A model generated the notes under the pieces. The model had not been told where the DNA came from. It made no database searches and saw only the letters and a program-made list of their open reading frames with translations. A program made the translations under genes and the position numbers. From Chitinophagaceae bacterium (GTDB lineage Bacteria; Bacteroidota; Bacteroidia; Chitinophagales; Chitinophagaceae), in NCBI GenBank assembly GCA_016721085.1, contig JADKJI010000031.1, positions 1-64,000 of the forward strand: a stretch of DNA of 64,000 nucleotides. Direction: 5' to 3'. The stretch's first letter is position 1; every line of letters starts with the position of its first letter. Of this stretch, positions 55,742-64,000 are shown in pieces.

Positions 55742-56512
55742 CTAGCCCTTCTTTTTAAAATACGCCTGTATGCCTTCCGTAAAAACGGCATACAGGTTTT
55801 TCATTTCAGGGTGACCTGAAAGCGCCTGCAAATGCCTGTTGATAGTTTCCTGATCATTCCTTACTGCTGGTCCGGTTTGGAATTGAGAAGGATGACCATA
55901 TTCCAACCGATTCACAACTTCGTGAATCAAAGGATGAAGGAATGCAAAAGGCATATCTTTTTCCTTGCAAAAATCGGCTGCTAAAGAATAAAGGTGGTTT
56001 GTGAAATTACTTACCAGGATTGCGGATAAATGATAATTAAATCGCTCTTCGTCGGAAGTCTTTCTTACCTGGTTTGAAAGTGTAGTGGCAAAATCTTGAA
56101 TAATGGTTAAGTTATCAGGGGTATTGGCATCTACTAGTATGGGGATCTTTGGTAATTCTGCAAGCTCTTTGCGCAAACTTTGCAATGGGTAAAGCACTCC
56201 ATAGTTTGGTGAATAGTCTTTCAATACGTTCATAGATACAGACCCGGCAGTATGTACCAAAAGCTTATTGGCAATATTCAATTTACCCTCTAATTTTCCT
56301 AATGACGCATCTGAAATAGCCAGGATATACATATCAGCATCAGGCGTCATGGCATCCAACAAACCTCTTCTTAATGCTCCAAGTGCGGAAGCAAGTTGAT
56401 TGGTACTTTCCGGGTTTCTCCCATAAACACCTGAAATGGTATGTCCGGCCGCTTTGATAGTTCTTCCTAATAATGTGGCCACATTTCCTGTACCAATAAT
56501 TACGACTTGCAT
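55742..56512 (-). CDS. Rossmann-fold plus DUF2520 protein
   Basis: 256 aa. N-terminal NAD(P)-binding motif VVIIGTGNVATLLGRTIKAAGH, and DUF2520 C-terminal helical domain with NYHLSAILVSNFTNHLYSLA and GPAVRNDQETINRHLQAL. The fold is that of ketopantoate-reductase/6PGDH-like dehydrogenases, and DUF2520 proteins are conserved but poorly characterised. Divergent from the hydrolase gene with 17 bases between starts. Confidence 0.88.
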   Translation of the reverse strand: MQVVIIGTGNVATLLGRTIKAAGHTISGVYGRNPESTNQLASALGALRRGLLDAMTPDADMYILAISDASLGKLEGKLNIANKLLVHTAGSVSMNVLKDYSPNYGVLYPLQSLRKELAELPKIPILVDANTPDNLTIIQDFATTLSNQVRKTSDEERFNYHLSAILVSNFTNHLYSLAADFCKEKDMPFAFLHPLIHEVVNRLEYGHPSQFQTGPAVRNDQETINRHLQALSGHPEMKNLYAVFTEGIQAYFKKKG

Positions 56513-56529
56513 GCTGTATTTTTGTAAAC

Positions 56530-57372
56530 ATGAAGGTAGCCCAAAAATTAGCTATAAAATACGTAAGAGCCCGAGTGAATATATTAGCACTGGTATCGAA
56601 AAGAAAAGCTGCTGAAAAAGCCTTTAAAATATTTTGCACCCCATTTCGCAAGACCTCAAAACAAATTCCTCCATTTTTTGAAAAAGCAGAGAAACTTCAT
56701 TTTGAAATGGATGGAATGGCAATAAAAGGATATCGTTTCAATCATCCACAAGAAACGAAAGTTTTAATAATACATGGGTTTGAATCGGCTTCAAAGAATT
56801 TTGAAAAGTACATCCCGCATCTCATAAATAAGGGTTATGAAGTACTGGCATTTGATGCCCCTGCGCATGGCCGCTCAGACGGAAAGGAAATAAACCTCCC
56901 TTTATATCTAAAGACCCTTCAGCAAATAGATCAGAGGTATGGCCCAATCAATCGCTTCATGTCTCATTCATTTGGAGGAATTACTTTGGCACATTTGCTG
57001 GAGACCTTACCACAAAACGAAAACCTGAAAGCTGTTTTCATAGCTCCCGCCACTGAAACAGCCACCTCTATTGACCTCTTTTTTACCTTCCTGAAATTCT
57101 CACCTGAAATCAGGAAGGAATTTGAAAATGTAATCCTTGAAAAAGGCGGACAACCCCTTTCCTATTATTCAATAAGAAGAGCTATAAAAAACATCCATGG
57201 TCCCGTATTATGGATCCATGACGAAGACGACGATATAACCCCCATCAAGGATGCCATTGCAGTAAAAGATGACAACCCACCCAATGTCGACTTCCATTTT
57301 ACTAAAGGACTAGGTCACCGTAAAATTTACAGGGATGCGGAGGTAGTGCGAAGGGTGGTTGATTTTCTTTAA
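56530..57372 (+). CDS. Alpha/beta-hydrolase
   Basis: 280 aa, no signal peptide. Alpha/beta fold with the oxyanion strand VLIIHGFESASKNFE, the nucleophile elbow Ser in FMSHSFGGITLAHL, a candidate acid Asp in DEDDDITPI and the catalytic His in KGLGHRKIYRD. AFDAPAHGRSDGKE is family-like. Substrate unknown. Confidence 0.86.
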   Translation: MKVAQKLAIKYVRARVNILALVSKRKAAEKAFKIFCTPFRKTSKQIPPFFEKAEKLHFEMDGMAIKGYRFNHPQETKVLIIHGFESASKNFEKYIPHLINKGYEVLAFDAPAHGRSDGKEINLPLYLKTLQQIDQRYGPINRFMSHSFGGITLAHLLETLPQNENLKAVFIAPATETATSIDLFFTFLKFSPEIRKEFENVILEKGGQPLSYYSIRRAIKNIHGPVLWIHDEDDDITPIKDAIAVKDDNPPNVDFHFTKGLGHRKIYRDAEVVRRVVDFL

Positions 57373-57384
57373 GATTGATGCTTT

Positions 57385-57572
57385 TTTCACTTTTTGCTTA
57401 ATGCCTAAGGCCTGAAGCTGTAAGCTAAATGAGCACAGCCCAGGAATGTTGTTGTTCATTACAAAAGATATAATACAAAGCCTCTACTTCGTTACGGACT
57501 ATGGATTAAAGCCTTAAGCTTTAGGCCTTAAGCCTTAGGCAAAAAAAAGCATCCAGCATTCAGCATCCAGCA
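57385..57572. repeat. MITE-like inverted-repeat element, same family as 49.7 kb
   Basis: Left arm near 57397-57430 (GCTTAATGCCTAAGGCCTGAAG), right arm 57505-57572 (TTAAGCTTTAGGCCTTAAGC, GCATCCAGCATTCAGCATCC). The core shares ACAGCCC, ATTACAAAAGATATAATAC, ACTTCGTTACGGACTATGG with the element at 49.7 kb. No ORF inside. Confidence 0.72.
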
Positions 57573-57599
57573 TTATCTTAGCTATTCATTCACCGCACC

Positions 57600-58914
57600 A
57601 TGCACCTAATACAACAAATTGCATTTGCCATTACTGCCATTGCAGCCATTTGGTTCTTCACTACCAAGTTGAAGGAAATAAGGAGAAATATCTTATTGGG
57701 AAGAGATGAGGATTTTAGTGACAATAAGAGCGCGCGTTGGAAAAACATGTTGCTTTTGGCTTTCGGACAAAAGAAAATGTTCCAAAACCCTACTGTAGCT
57801 ATTTTACATCTGATCATTTATGGAGGTTTTGTAATCATCAATATTGAAGTATTGGAAATATTTCTGGATGGTATATTAGGTACCCATCGCCTATTCCTTC
57901 CAGTTCTTGGCTCTTTGTATTCTTTCCTGATAAATTCATTTGAAGTATTAGCATTTGCTGTATTGGTTACCTGTGTCATTTTCTTAATCAGGAGAAATAT
58001 CATTAAACTAAAACGTTTCATAAGTAATGATTTGAATGGCTGGCCACGTTCAGACGCCAATAACATTCTGATTACTGAAATAGTACTGATGAGCTTATTC
58101 CTTCTGATGAATGCCAGCGACCGAGCCTTACAATTAAACCAGGCCGAAGGCTATCATGAAACTGGAAGTTTTCTTATTTCAGGTTTGATGGCACCTTCGT
58201 TAAGCGGTTTATCTGTTGGCACACTTCAGGCAATAGAAAGAACCTGCTGGTGGCTTCATATACTTGGCATTTTCGCCTTCCTGAATTATTTGCCATGGTC
58301 AAAGCACCTTCATATACTTCTGGCATTTCCGAATGCTTATTATGCCCGTTTGATGTCTCCCGGTAAAATGACCAATATGCCGGTGATTCAGAATGAAGTT
58401 CTATATGCAATGCAACCCGAACTGGCTCCTACAGAACCTGCCGCCCCAGGAAAATTCGGGGCTAAAAGATGTTATGGATCTTAGCTGGCGCAATTTATTA
58501 GATGCTTATAGTTGTACTGAGTGCGGCCGTTGTTCAGCTTCTTGTCCCGCAAATGAAACCGGTAAACTGCTTTCCCCAAGAAAAATAATGATGTCTACCC
58601 GCGACAGGCTGGAAGAAGTTGGAAGAAACATAAATGCAAATGGCGAATTCAAGGATGATGGCAAATCATTACTGCATAACTATATTTCTGTTGAAGAGTT
58701 AAGGGCCTGTACCACTTGTAATGCCTGTGTAGAGGCATGTCCCGTTTCTATATCTCCAGTCGAGATTATCCTGGAAATGCGAAGAAGCCTGATTATGGAA
58801 GAAAGCAGTGCCCCTCAGGAATGGAATAGCATGTTCAGCAATGTTGAAAACAATTTCGCTCCCTGGAAATTCGCACCAGACGATCGTGATAAATGGGTAT
58901 CTGAAATAAATTAA
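57600..58914 (+). pseudogene. Membrane Fe-S oxidoreductase (HdrC/GlpC/NarI-like), frameshifted
   Basis: About 437 aa when repaired. Five or so TM helices (residues about 5-25, 70-90, 105-130, 155-180, 215-235) followed by a cytoplasmic domain with two 4Fe-4S ferredoxin motifs, CTECGRCSASCPANETGK and CTTCNACVEACPVSISPV. The frame ends at 58484 because of one extra A in the run 58464-58467. Removing it gives KFGAKDVMDLSWRNLLDAYS. Such proteins act as quinone-linked membrane Fe-S subunits of unknown donor in Bacteroidota, and usually have a CCG-domain partner encoded next to them. None is seen here. Confidence 0.82.
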
Positions 58915-58930
58915 TGGCAAAACCGATTGT

Positions 58931-59260
58931 ATGAATCTTGGCAATTCCCCATTCCAACTAATTGACTGGAATTCTATTCCAAGAGATGAGCATACTGGTG
59001 AAAAAGGCATTGCTTATTGGCAAGTGTTCCATATGGGTGCTATTCGAATTAGAAAAGTAGAATATAGTGCAGGTTATATTGCCGACCACTGGTGTAACAA
59101 AGGACATATCATCTTATGCCTCGAAGGTGAAATGGATACGGAACTGGTGGATGGAAGAATTATGAATCTGAAAGAAGGAATGACTTATATAGTGGGTGAT
59201 GAAAATGAAGCGCATCGAACTTCAACCGAAAAAGGCTGCAAACTTTATATAGTTGACTAG
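58931..59260 (+). CDS. DHCW-motif cupin protein
   Basis: 109 aa single-domain cupin. The DHCW-family motif region is present (IADHWCNKGHIILCLEGEMDTE; the order here is D-H-W-C), followed by GRIMNLKEGMTYIVGDENEAH. Small metal-binding beta-barrel of unknown function. It begins 17 bases after the Fe-S gene stop; a six-codon ATG...TGA remnant (58914-58932) lies between. Confidence 0.85.
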   Translation: MNLGNSPFQLIDWNSIPRDEHTGEKGIAYWQVFHMGAIRIRKVEYSAGYIADHWCNKGHIILCLEGEMDTELVDGRIMNLKEGMTYIVGDENEAHRTSTEKGCKLYIVD

Positions 59261-59267
59261 AAATAAA

Positions 59268-59294
59268 AAAGGCCACTTTACTCAAGTGGCCTTT
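59268..59294. terminator. Bidirectional terminator after the cupin gene
   Basis: AAAGGCCACT pairs with AGTGGCCTTT around a 7-base loop, between the convergent cupin and lipoprotein genes; A and T runs on both sides. Confidence 0.85.
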
Positions 59295-59310
59295 CTCTAT
59301 TTAAAAACTT

Positions 59311-60168
59311 TTATTGCAAAACAATTGGAAAATGCTGTCCAAGTATGGTAACTGTTGCATTCCCATCGCAACCAGTACTACCATAATCCAAAGTAATTTT
59401 TGGCATGGCCGTTTCAGTTAAATCTATTTTACCACTTTCGAACCACTGGCAGTTCATTTTACGAACCAATTCTGAAGTAATGGTAAGACTATAATTGCTG
59501 CCATCAGCTAGTATACCACTTGCATCTCCGGTAATAGTATATACGTCATCCAGAATATTCAAAGGAGTACTATATCCTTGTTTCCACTCACGGTACCGGG
59601 TACTTATCCATGTTGAAAAAGCTGTAGCACCTGGTCTTGTAACTTCCCCAGTCACTTCCACTTTATAAACAAGGTTACCAGAATTGTTTAATCCCTGGTT
59701 AGTGATCTTTTTTGTACCACCTATCTTGTATTCATTTACGTAGTAATTATCTAAACTGATTGTTACAACAGTTCCTGTTTGACGATACTGACCTGTATAG
59801 GTTGCCAATATTTTACCTCTGCGCATACGACCATCCAAACAAAGACAGTTGCTGGTTCCAAAATCGATTGTAATCGTTCTTGGATTGGCTGAAGTATCAA
59901 CTGTAACTGAAACACAATTAGACCCAAGTGGTCCAAAGGGTGATTGTGAACCACCAGTGCCATAAGCCCCTAATAATACTGCACTGTTCAATGCGGCCTG
60001 ATCTACAATGGTAGTCACATCGTTGTACTGAGACTCTGCAATAGCATTTGTTTCAGCGGCCAGGGTTTTTGATTTTTCAGTATCTCCTGCATTTTTCTTA
60101 CAGGAAACCATGAATGTAGTTGAGAAAATGGCTAAAATAGCCATTGAGGTGAGTAAGGTTCTCTTCAT
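59311..60168 (-). CDS. Hypothetical lipoprotein
   Basis: 285 aa. Lipoprotein signal with Cys at about residue 23 (STTFMVSCKK). The mature part is Thr/Ser/Gly-rich beta structure without catalytic motifs; strands like RTITIDFGTSNCLCLDGRMR and TITSELVRKMNCQWFESG. Possibly an outer-membrane surface protein of Bacteroidota type. Family not recognised. Confidence 0.75.
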   Translation of the reverse strand: MKRTLLTSMAILAIFSTTFMVSCKKNAGDTEKSKTLAAETNAIAESQYNDVTTIVDQAALNSAVLLGAYGTGGSQSPFGPLGSNCVSVTVDTSANPRTITIDFGTSNCLCLDGRMRRGKILATYTGQYRQTGTVVTISLDNYYVNEYKIGGTKKITNQGLNNSGNLVYKVEVTGEVTRPGATAFSTWISTRYREWKQGYSTPLNILDDVYTITGDASGILADGSNYSLTITSELVRKMNCQWFESGKIDLTETAMPKITLDYGSTGCDGNATVTILGQHFPIVLQ

Positions 60169-60319
60169 AAAGTATTGATTTTACGTGTCGGATTAAAAGC
60201 TGACTTGTATAAACGTTTTTTACGGCTTTTTGGTGTAAAAAAAACAGCTCTTTCTACAGGCAATTTGTAACCCATTTTACAATGGAATCGTCTTATACTC
60301 GTTATTTAAAATTAATACA

Positions 60320-61208
60320 ATGAAAACCACGTATTTACCCTCTTACAGACAGTTATATATAGCGATATTATTGCTATTGACGGTAGCCTGCAAAAAGGGG
60401 AAAACAACTATCCAGGAACGTAGTTTTTACATGGGAGTTACCCCATGGTCCGCCGATTTTACAGTGGCTGATGTAGATACTTCTTATTCATTTATCAATA
60501 ACTATTGCGATATTATATCCAATCACTTTGATGAAGGAATACCTTATGAAGAGGCAGTAAAAAACGCAGCAGCACCTATTGCGTTACAAGATGACATCAA
60601 TTACCGGCTCCTAAAAACCTCGTCTTCTAAAAGAGTCTTTTTGAGTGTTTCTGCACTTAACCTAACCAGAAAAGAGAAGTCGGATTATTATAGCAAAAGC
60701 ATAGTAACAGATAGCATTAAAAACTACTGGAAACAACTCGACTTCGATCATCCTAAAATAATAACAGCCTACATCAATTATATAAGTTGGCTAATAGACG
60801 CTTTCAAACCAATCTATATAAATTTCGGAGTTGAAAGTAATAATCCGCTTTGGGATGCAACTGCTTTCATACATTACACAAATTTCATCAGTAATGTATA
60901 CTCGCAATTAAAGGTTAAATATCCCGGCATTTAACATTCCAGCTTACAGTTTACAAAAAGATGGCAAGGAAGAATGGCAAGACAGCTACCTAAAAAAAGT
61001 ACTGGAACTATGTCAATCACAAAAAGCGAAATTCCTGATATGGTTCTGCTCCAAAGATTATGACGCCGCTGTAGTCCGCATGAAACAACTAGGCATCTAC
61101 CAGGATCTCTTTGGTTTCTGGAAAGACACTGGATTGAAAGATGAGAATGGAAGAGAGAGAAAAGCGATGCGGAGGTGGGTGGAGTGGGTTGGTAAGCGGA
61201 GGGCTTGA
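60320..61208 (+). pseudogene. Lipoprotein of unknown function, TIM-barrel-like, frameshifted
   Basis: About 295 aa when repaired. Lipoprotein signal (LLLLTVACKK), then segments reminiscent of glycoside-hydrolase barrels: MGVTPWSADFTVADVDTSYS, NYCDIISNHFDEGIPYEEAV, VFLSVSALNLTRKEK and PIYINFGVESNNPLWDATAF, where the Glu could be a catalytic or sugar-binding residue. The frame stops at 60934. One extra C in 60923-60925 explains it; the downstream frame reads FNIPAYSLQKDGKEEWQD, LIWFCSKDYDAAVVRMK and ends at TGA 61206-61208. I cannot assign a family with confidence. Confidence 0.6.
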
Positions 61209-61600
61209 TGCTTTTGCCTAAGGCTTAAGGCTTAAGGCCTAAAGCTTAGGGCTACAAAATACAGAATACATTTTACCGCAGAGGCGTTTGTTTGTGGGAG
61301 GATTGGAAAAAAGAAAAGAAGGGGGGGGGGGCGGGGCCCCAAAAGAGCCCCAGAAAAAAAAAAAAAGGGACAATATCCTGGCAGCGAAATTAATCCTATC
61401 GTTAAGAACATGCCGTCTGACGACCTCCGCTTTATAGCTAGAATGTCCGTTGCATCTCTTCTTCCTTTCAAATCAGTCCCTAGGTCGCGCAACTGCTCTT
61501 TACTTTATGATACTGAGCAACCCCTGCTTGCGTTAGCGGCAAAATGTATTTTGTATTAGCCCTAGGCCTTAGGCCCTAAGCCTTAGGCAAAATCATCAAG
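61205..61600. repeat. Nested inverted repeat (TAAGGC outer, TTTTACCGC inner) with low-complexity core
   Basis: Fills the 387-base gap before the LysE-type gene. Outer arms 61205-61252 (GATGCTTTTGCCTAAGGC ...) and 61559-61600 (reverse order). Inner arms: ACATTTTACCGCAGAGGCG (about 61268-61286) and GCGGCAAAATGTATTTTGTA (about 61538-61557). The core holds an 11-G run and a 13-A run (about 61321-61367) and a degenerate copy of the 48.5-kb repeat (AATCCTATCG, TATAGCTAG, TTCAAATCA, GGTCGCGCA). The long minus-strand frame across it is not a gene. Confidence 0.7.
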
Positions 61601-62222
61601 CTTTCTTAAATATCCGATACAACTGAATAATAGCAGTAAGTACAAAAATACTCCCAATAATGATATTCATAGTGGCATTATGCGCATTCACCCAATCGAT
61701 CATCAGGTAACCTCCATAAATGAAAACGAGATTACCAGTGAATGTGCCTGTTCCAATGCCGAATATATAAGCCCAGTAATGATCTTTTCGAGGTAATAAT
61801 ACTTTCTTGGAGAAAAGAACAGCACTCCATCCGAACCAGAATGGTATTTGCATTGGACTAATGCTGCTCATAACTACACCTAACCAGAAACGGGGCAGTG
61901 TATTCGACAAAATCATATTCTTCCCTTCCGAAGTTTTTCCGGCAGCTATAAAGCTGGAAATGGCTAAGGCAAGCACTACTACAACAGTGGCCCATTCCAG
62001 CCATTTGAAAAACTTCTCATTTTTTCTTACCCAGTCCATGGCAACCAATGATAACCTTACATAGATCATTTCAACAGTGAGAGCGCCTATAGAAAAATAA
62101 AGGGCTGGAGTAACACCATCTGAAACAGAAATCTGAAGAGCAGCTACATTAAGCGTTCCCAATGGAAGGGTTCCCAAAAAACTGATGAATAATCCTGTAA
62201 AAAAGATTTTGATGTATTGCAT
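61596..62222 (-). CDS. LysE-family amino-acid exporter-like membrane protein
   Basis: 208 aa, six predicted TM helices. Starts MQYIKIFFTGLFISFLGTLPLGTLNVAAL with the Pro-Leu-Gly of the LysE/RhtB family, then ALYFSIGALTVEMIYVRL, and further TM helices with GTGTFTGNLVFIYGG. Probably exports an amino acid or related small molecule; substrate unknown. Its last codons overlap the repeat arm. Confidence 0.8.
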   Translation of the reverse strand: MQYIKIFFTGLFISFLGTLPLGTLNVAALQISVSDGVTPALYFSIGALTVEMIYVRLSLVAMDWVRKNEKFFKWLEWATVVVVLALAISSFIAAGKTSEGKNMILSNTLPRFWLGVVMSSISPMQIPFWFGWSAVLFSKKVLLPRKDHYWAYIFGIGTGTFTGNLVFIYGGYLMIDWVNAHNATMNIIIGSIFVLTAIIQLYRIFKKA

Positions 62223-62330
62223 CCAAACTTATTAACCAGTTATTGAAATTCTATGGGTGATAAAAGGAAATATCTACACGAATATATTAATGAAAAGCAG
62301 ACCAGAAAATGATTTATCTTCTAATAGCAC

Positions 62331-63395
62331 TTATACTGGCATTGCATCTAACTTACTGCTCCATAATTCGTCTTCTTTGAACATAGCAATACCTTGTCGG
62401 AAACTCATGTAAGGGACACCCTTCTTATGATTGATACGACTGATACGCCAAAGCAATACCCAATGCCTTATTATCTCTTTCCAGGCAAAGAAAAGCGAGT
62501 GCTTAGGGTCATACATATGCGTGGGTTCAGAACCGGCACCATTCACTTCAATAATGCAAAGCTTTTTTCCAAATCGTAAATCTTCCCAATTATCGAATCG
62601 AATATCCAGACGCCCATAATAAAAATCAGGTATCTGCTTACAAATGGCATCAAAGCTGTTAAGCAGTGTTTCATCCAACAGGTGACTATCATCCAGAAAT
62701 AAAGCACCTCTCGCATGATTTCCATAAGGTGAGATGATCATTTTACTTCCCTCTTCAAGTACTGTATTCCATATTTCCTTATGCATCGCTTCAAAAGCAG
62801 ACATATACAATAAGGCACGGGATTGTCTCTTTAACAACTGACTTACGGTTGCTTTCCCATCTCCTGTTATACTCATGAACTCCTTCCTAACAATTCCCGT
62901 TATCTGTCCTTTATCCTCTCCCGGGATTCTGCAATAGAAAATACCCACTTCATTCTTATATGCTACATATTCCTGGATATGAAAATCGAGGCAGGCAGTA
63001 GATACATATCTACTCACATCTTCATCATCCTTCAATGCCTTCACTCCTCTTCCTCTTCCTCCAATATCAGGTTTTCCAATAAGAGGATAAGACAGACCAT
63101 TTTCTTTCAATTGTTTCAGTACAATATTACCATTGGCTGGCAATGAGAAATAAAGTGTTTTTGGTTGTAAATGCTGAGGAATCAAAGGGGCGATATCTTT
63201 CTTGGATTCATTTAAGAATCCCCCGTTCTTTATTGAAGGATTAGATGCTGAAAAAAAGAAAAAGGATCGGGCTCTTATACAAAGGAAAATCCAAACAGGA
63301 TAGATTAGAATATAGACAGAAGTGAAACTCCAGTATTCCCAATTAAATAAGCGAATAAAAAAGGGTCGGTGCAGAATACGTTGAAAAAGGGTCAT
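62331..63395 (-). CDS. ATP-grasp protein with N-terminal membrane segment (D-Ala-D-Ala-ligase-like)
   Basis: 354 aa. One or two hydrophobic helices (about residues 20-45), then an ATP-grasp domain: YPLIGKPDIGGRGRGVKALK (ATP-binding loop), IQEYVAYKNEVGIFYCRIPG, KEFMSITGDGKATVSQLLKRQ and the metal-binding end RLDIRFDNWEDLRFG...IIEVNGAGSEPTHMYD. Forms an acid-amine or acid-thiol bond on unknown substrates. The start is 2 bases after the TANGO2/NRDE gene's stop, so they form an operon. Confidence 0.82.
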   Translation of the reverse strand: MTLFQRILHRPFFIRLFNWEYWSFTSVYILIYPVWIFLCIRARSFFFFSASNPSIKNGGFLNESKKDIAPLIPQHLQPKTLYFSLPANGNIVLKQLKENGLSYPLIGKPDIGGRGRGVKALKDDEDVSRYVSTACLDFHIQEYVAYKNEVGIFYCRIPGEDKGQITGIVRKEFMSITGDGKATVSQLLKRQSRALLYMSAFEAMHKEIWNTVLEEGSKMIISPYGNHARGALFLDDSHLLDETLLNSFDAICKQIPDFYYGRLDIRFDNWEDLRFGKKLCIIEVNGAGSEPTHMYDPKHSLFFAWKEIIRHWVLLWRISRINHKKGVPYMSFRQGIAMFKEDELWSSKLDAMPV

Positions 63396-63397
63396 GA

Positions 63398-64000
63398 TCA
63401 GCTAAGCTGGTTTTTATCAATGGACAACTGACCTGTATGATGAGAATCGTTCTTTAAATCTAGATAGTGCATTGCTGCTTCCTTATTCGACAACTCAAGG
63501 GCTGTAACACTTACTGTGAAAACCACCCCATCCCTGTTCATCTTCAGATCGTTTTGAGGATCACCATCACCTGTAAATTGGTGAAAGTGTAAAATAGCAT
63601 CCAGACTTGGCTGGCTATTTTTTTTCCTCCATTCTTCAAACCAGATATTTCTTTTTTCAATTACCAGAGCATCATAAAGGGTTACTGAAGACCAGATATG
63701 GGCCTTTGTTTCATCTAATAACTGGTGGTGTTTTGTTGTACCATCCCATCTGCATTCGAATAAATGACCTTCATCCCAAACAATGGCTGTAAAAGGTTCT
63801 ATACCTGCCAGCTTCATTGCCAAAAAGCTATTGAACGGCGTAGCTCCTTCAATCAAATCTAACAAAACCATCCCCCTGCTCTTTCTATAAGGTGGTTTTG
63901 GCTCATGGGCTTCGAGCCCCCCATTCAGGAATACTATGGCATTTCCGTTTTGATGACAAGCCATCCAGGTGCCTCCTGCATCAGCATCTTTTGGGAAGAT
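63398..64000 (-). CDS. NRDE/TANGO2-family protein (5' end outside the window)
   Basis: At least 200 aa; the 5' end lies beyond base 64000. The frame is open through to the window edge and reads PKDADAGGTWMACHQNGNAI, the TANGO2 core (GGTW). The stop is at 63398. TANGO2 proteins are implicated in lipid or heme homeostasis in eukaryotes; the bacterial function is unclear. Co-directional and nearly contiguous with the ATP-grasp gene. Confidence 0.85.
   Translation of the reverse strand: MFPKDADAGGTWMACHQNGNAIVFLNGGLEAHEPKPPYRKSRGMVLLDLIEGATPFNSFLAMKLAGIEPFTAIVWDEGHLFECRWDGTTKHHQLLDETKAHIWSSVTLYDALVIEKRNIWFEEWRKKNSQPSLDAILHFHQFTGDGDPQNDLKMNRDGVVFTVSVTALELSNKEAAMHYLDLKNDSHHTGQLSIDKNQLS

Noticed and set aside
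61232..61492. 86-aa minus-strand ORF
   Set aside because: Crosses the G11 and A13 runs and the repeat arms; Pro/Phe-rich low-complexity translation.
1..64000. tRNA, rRNA or known riboswitch
   Set aside because: Scanning the intergenic regions by eye I saw no cloverleaf with CCA-like acceptor or TTCGA loop and no rRNA segment; short RNAs would need a covariance-model search.

Overview
The window is a stretch of a Bacteroidota chromosome, most likely Chitinophagaceae or a close relative. Pointers are the rpmB-rpmG-DUF4295-ftsY block, bacillithiol synthesis (BshC), a TonB-plug/MG2 surface protein without a beta-barrel, an OmpA protein with thrombospondin type 3 repeats, many lipoproteins of the MKK...SC type, and promoters fitting TTTG-N19/20-TAnnTTTG. 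Nothing looks like a phage, plasmid, CRISPR array or rRNA/tRNA locus.

Layout. 1-12 kb holds housekeeping genes: an L,D-transpeptidase, hppD, purK, a tripartite RND efflux operon lying between purK and purE, purE, and bshC. 12-35.5 kb is the most interesting part. A long run of minus-strand genes combines secreted glycoside hydrolases (three DUF1680 proteins of the GH127/GH146 beta-L-arabinofuranosidase type, a GH5-like enzyme, a DUF4965/glutaminase-like protein, a DUF4038/GH140-like protein, an aldose 1-epimerase, an Asp-box propeller) with the four enzymes of trans-4-hydroxy-L-proline catabolism: epimerase, D-amino-acid dehydrogenase, DapA-family deaminase, and alpha-ketoglutarate-semialdehyde dehydrogenase. 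A divergent AraC-type regulator sits at one end. Read together, it looks like a locus for using plant hydroxyproline-rich glycoproteins (extensin type): strip beta-L-arabinofuranose, then burn the hydroxyproline. No SusC/SusD pair and no arabinose kinase/isomerase genes are in the window.

35.5-48 kb holds a TonB-plug/MG2 protein, rimO, a tandem array of palindromic repeats, nhaA, a small outer-membrane protein, ftsY, DUF4295, rpmG, rpmB, ppk1, ppx and a panB with an internal deletion. 48-64 kb holds large nested inverted repeats, an ALDH7-type dehydrogenase, an OmpA-like protein, a subtilase, a DinB protein, a DUF2520 protein, an alpha/beta hydrolase, an Fe-S membrane oxidoreductase, a DHCW cupin, two lipoproteins, a LysE-type exporter, an ATP-grasp protein and a partial TANGO2/NRDE gene.

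Two features run through the whole window. First, about nine genes are broken by one- or two-base indels in short homopolymers (all three RND genes included). This fits uncorrected long-read errors better than real decay. Second, the intergenic regions carry several families of short-period and palindromic repeats (TAAGGC/GGATGC arms, GTCGCGAAGCGAC-bounded hairpins, CCCGACT tracts, TTTGAAAATG tracts), some nested inside each other at two separate loci.
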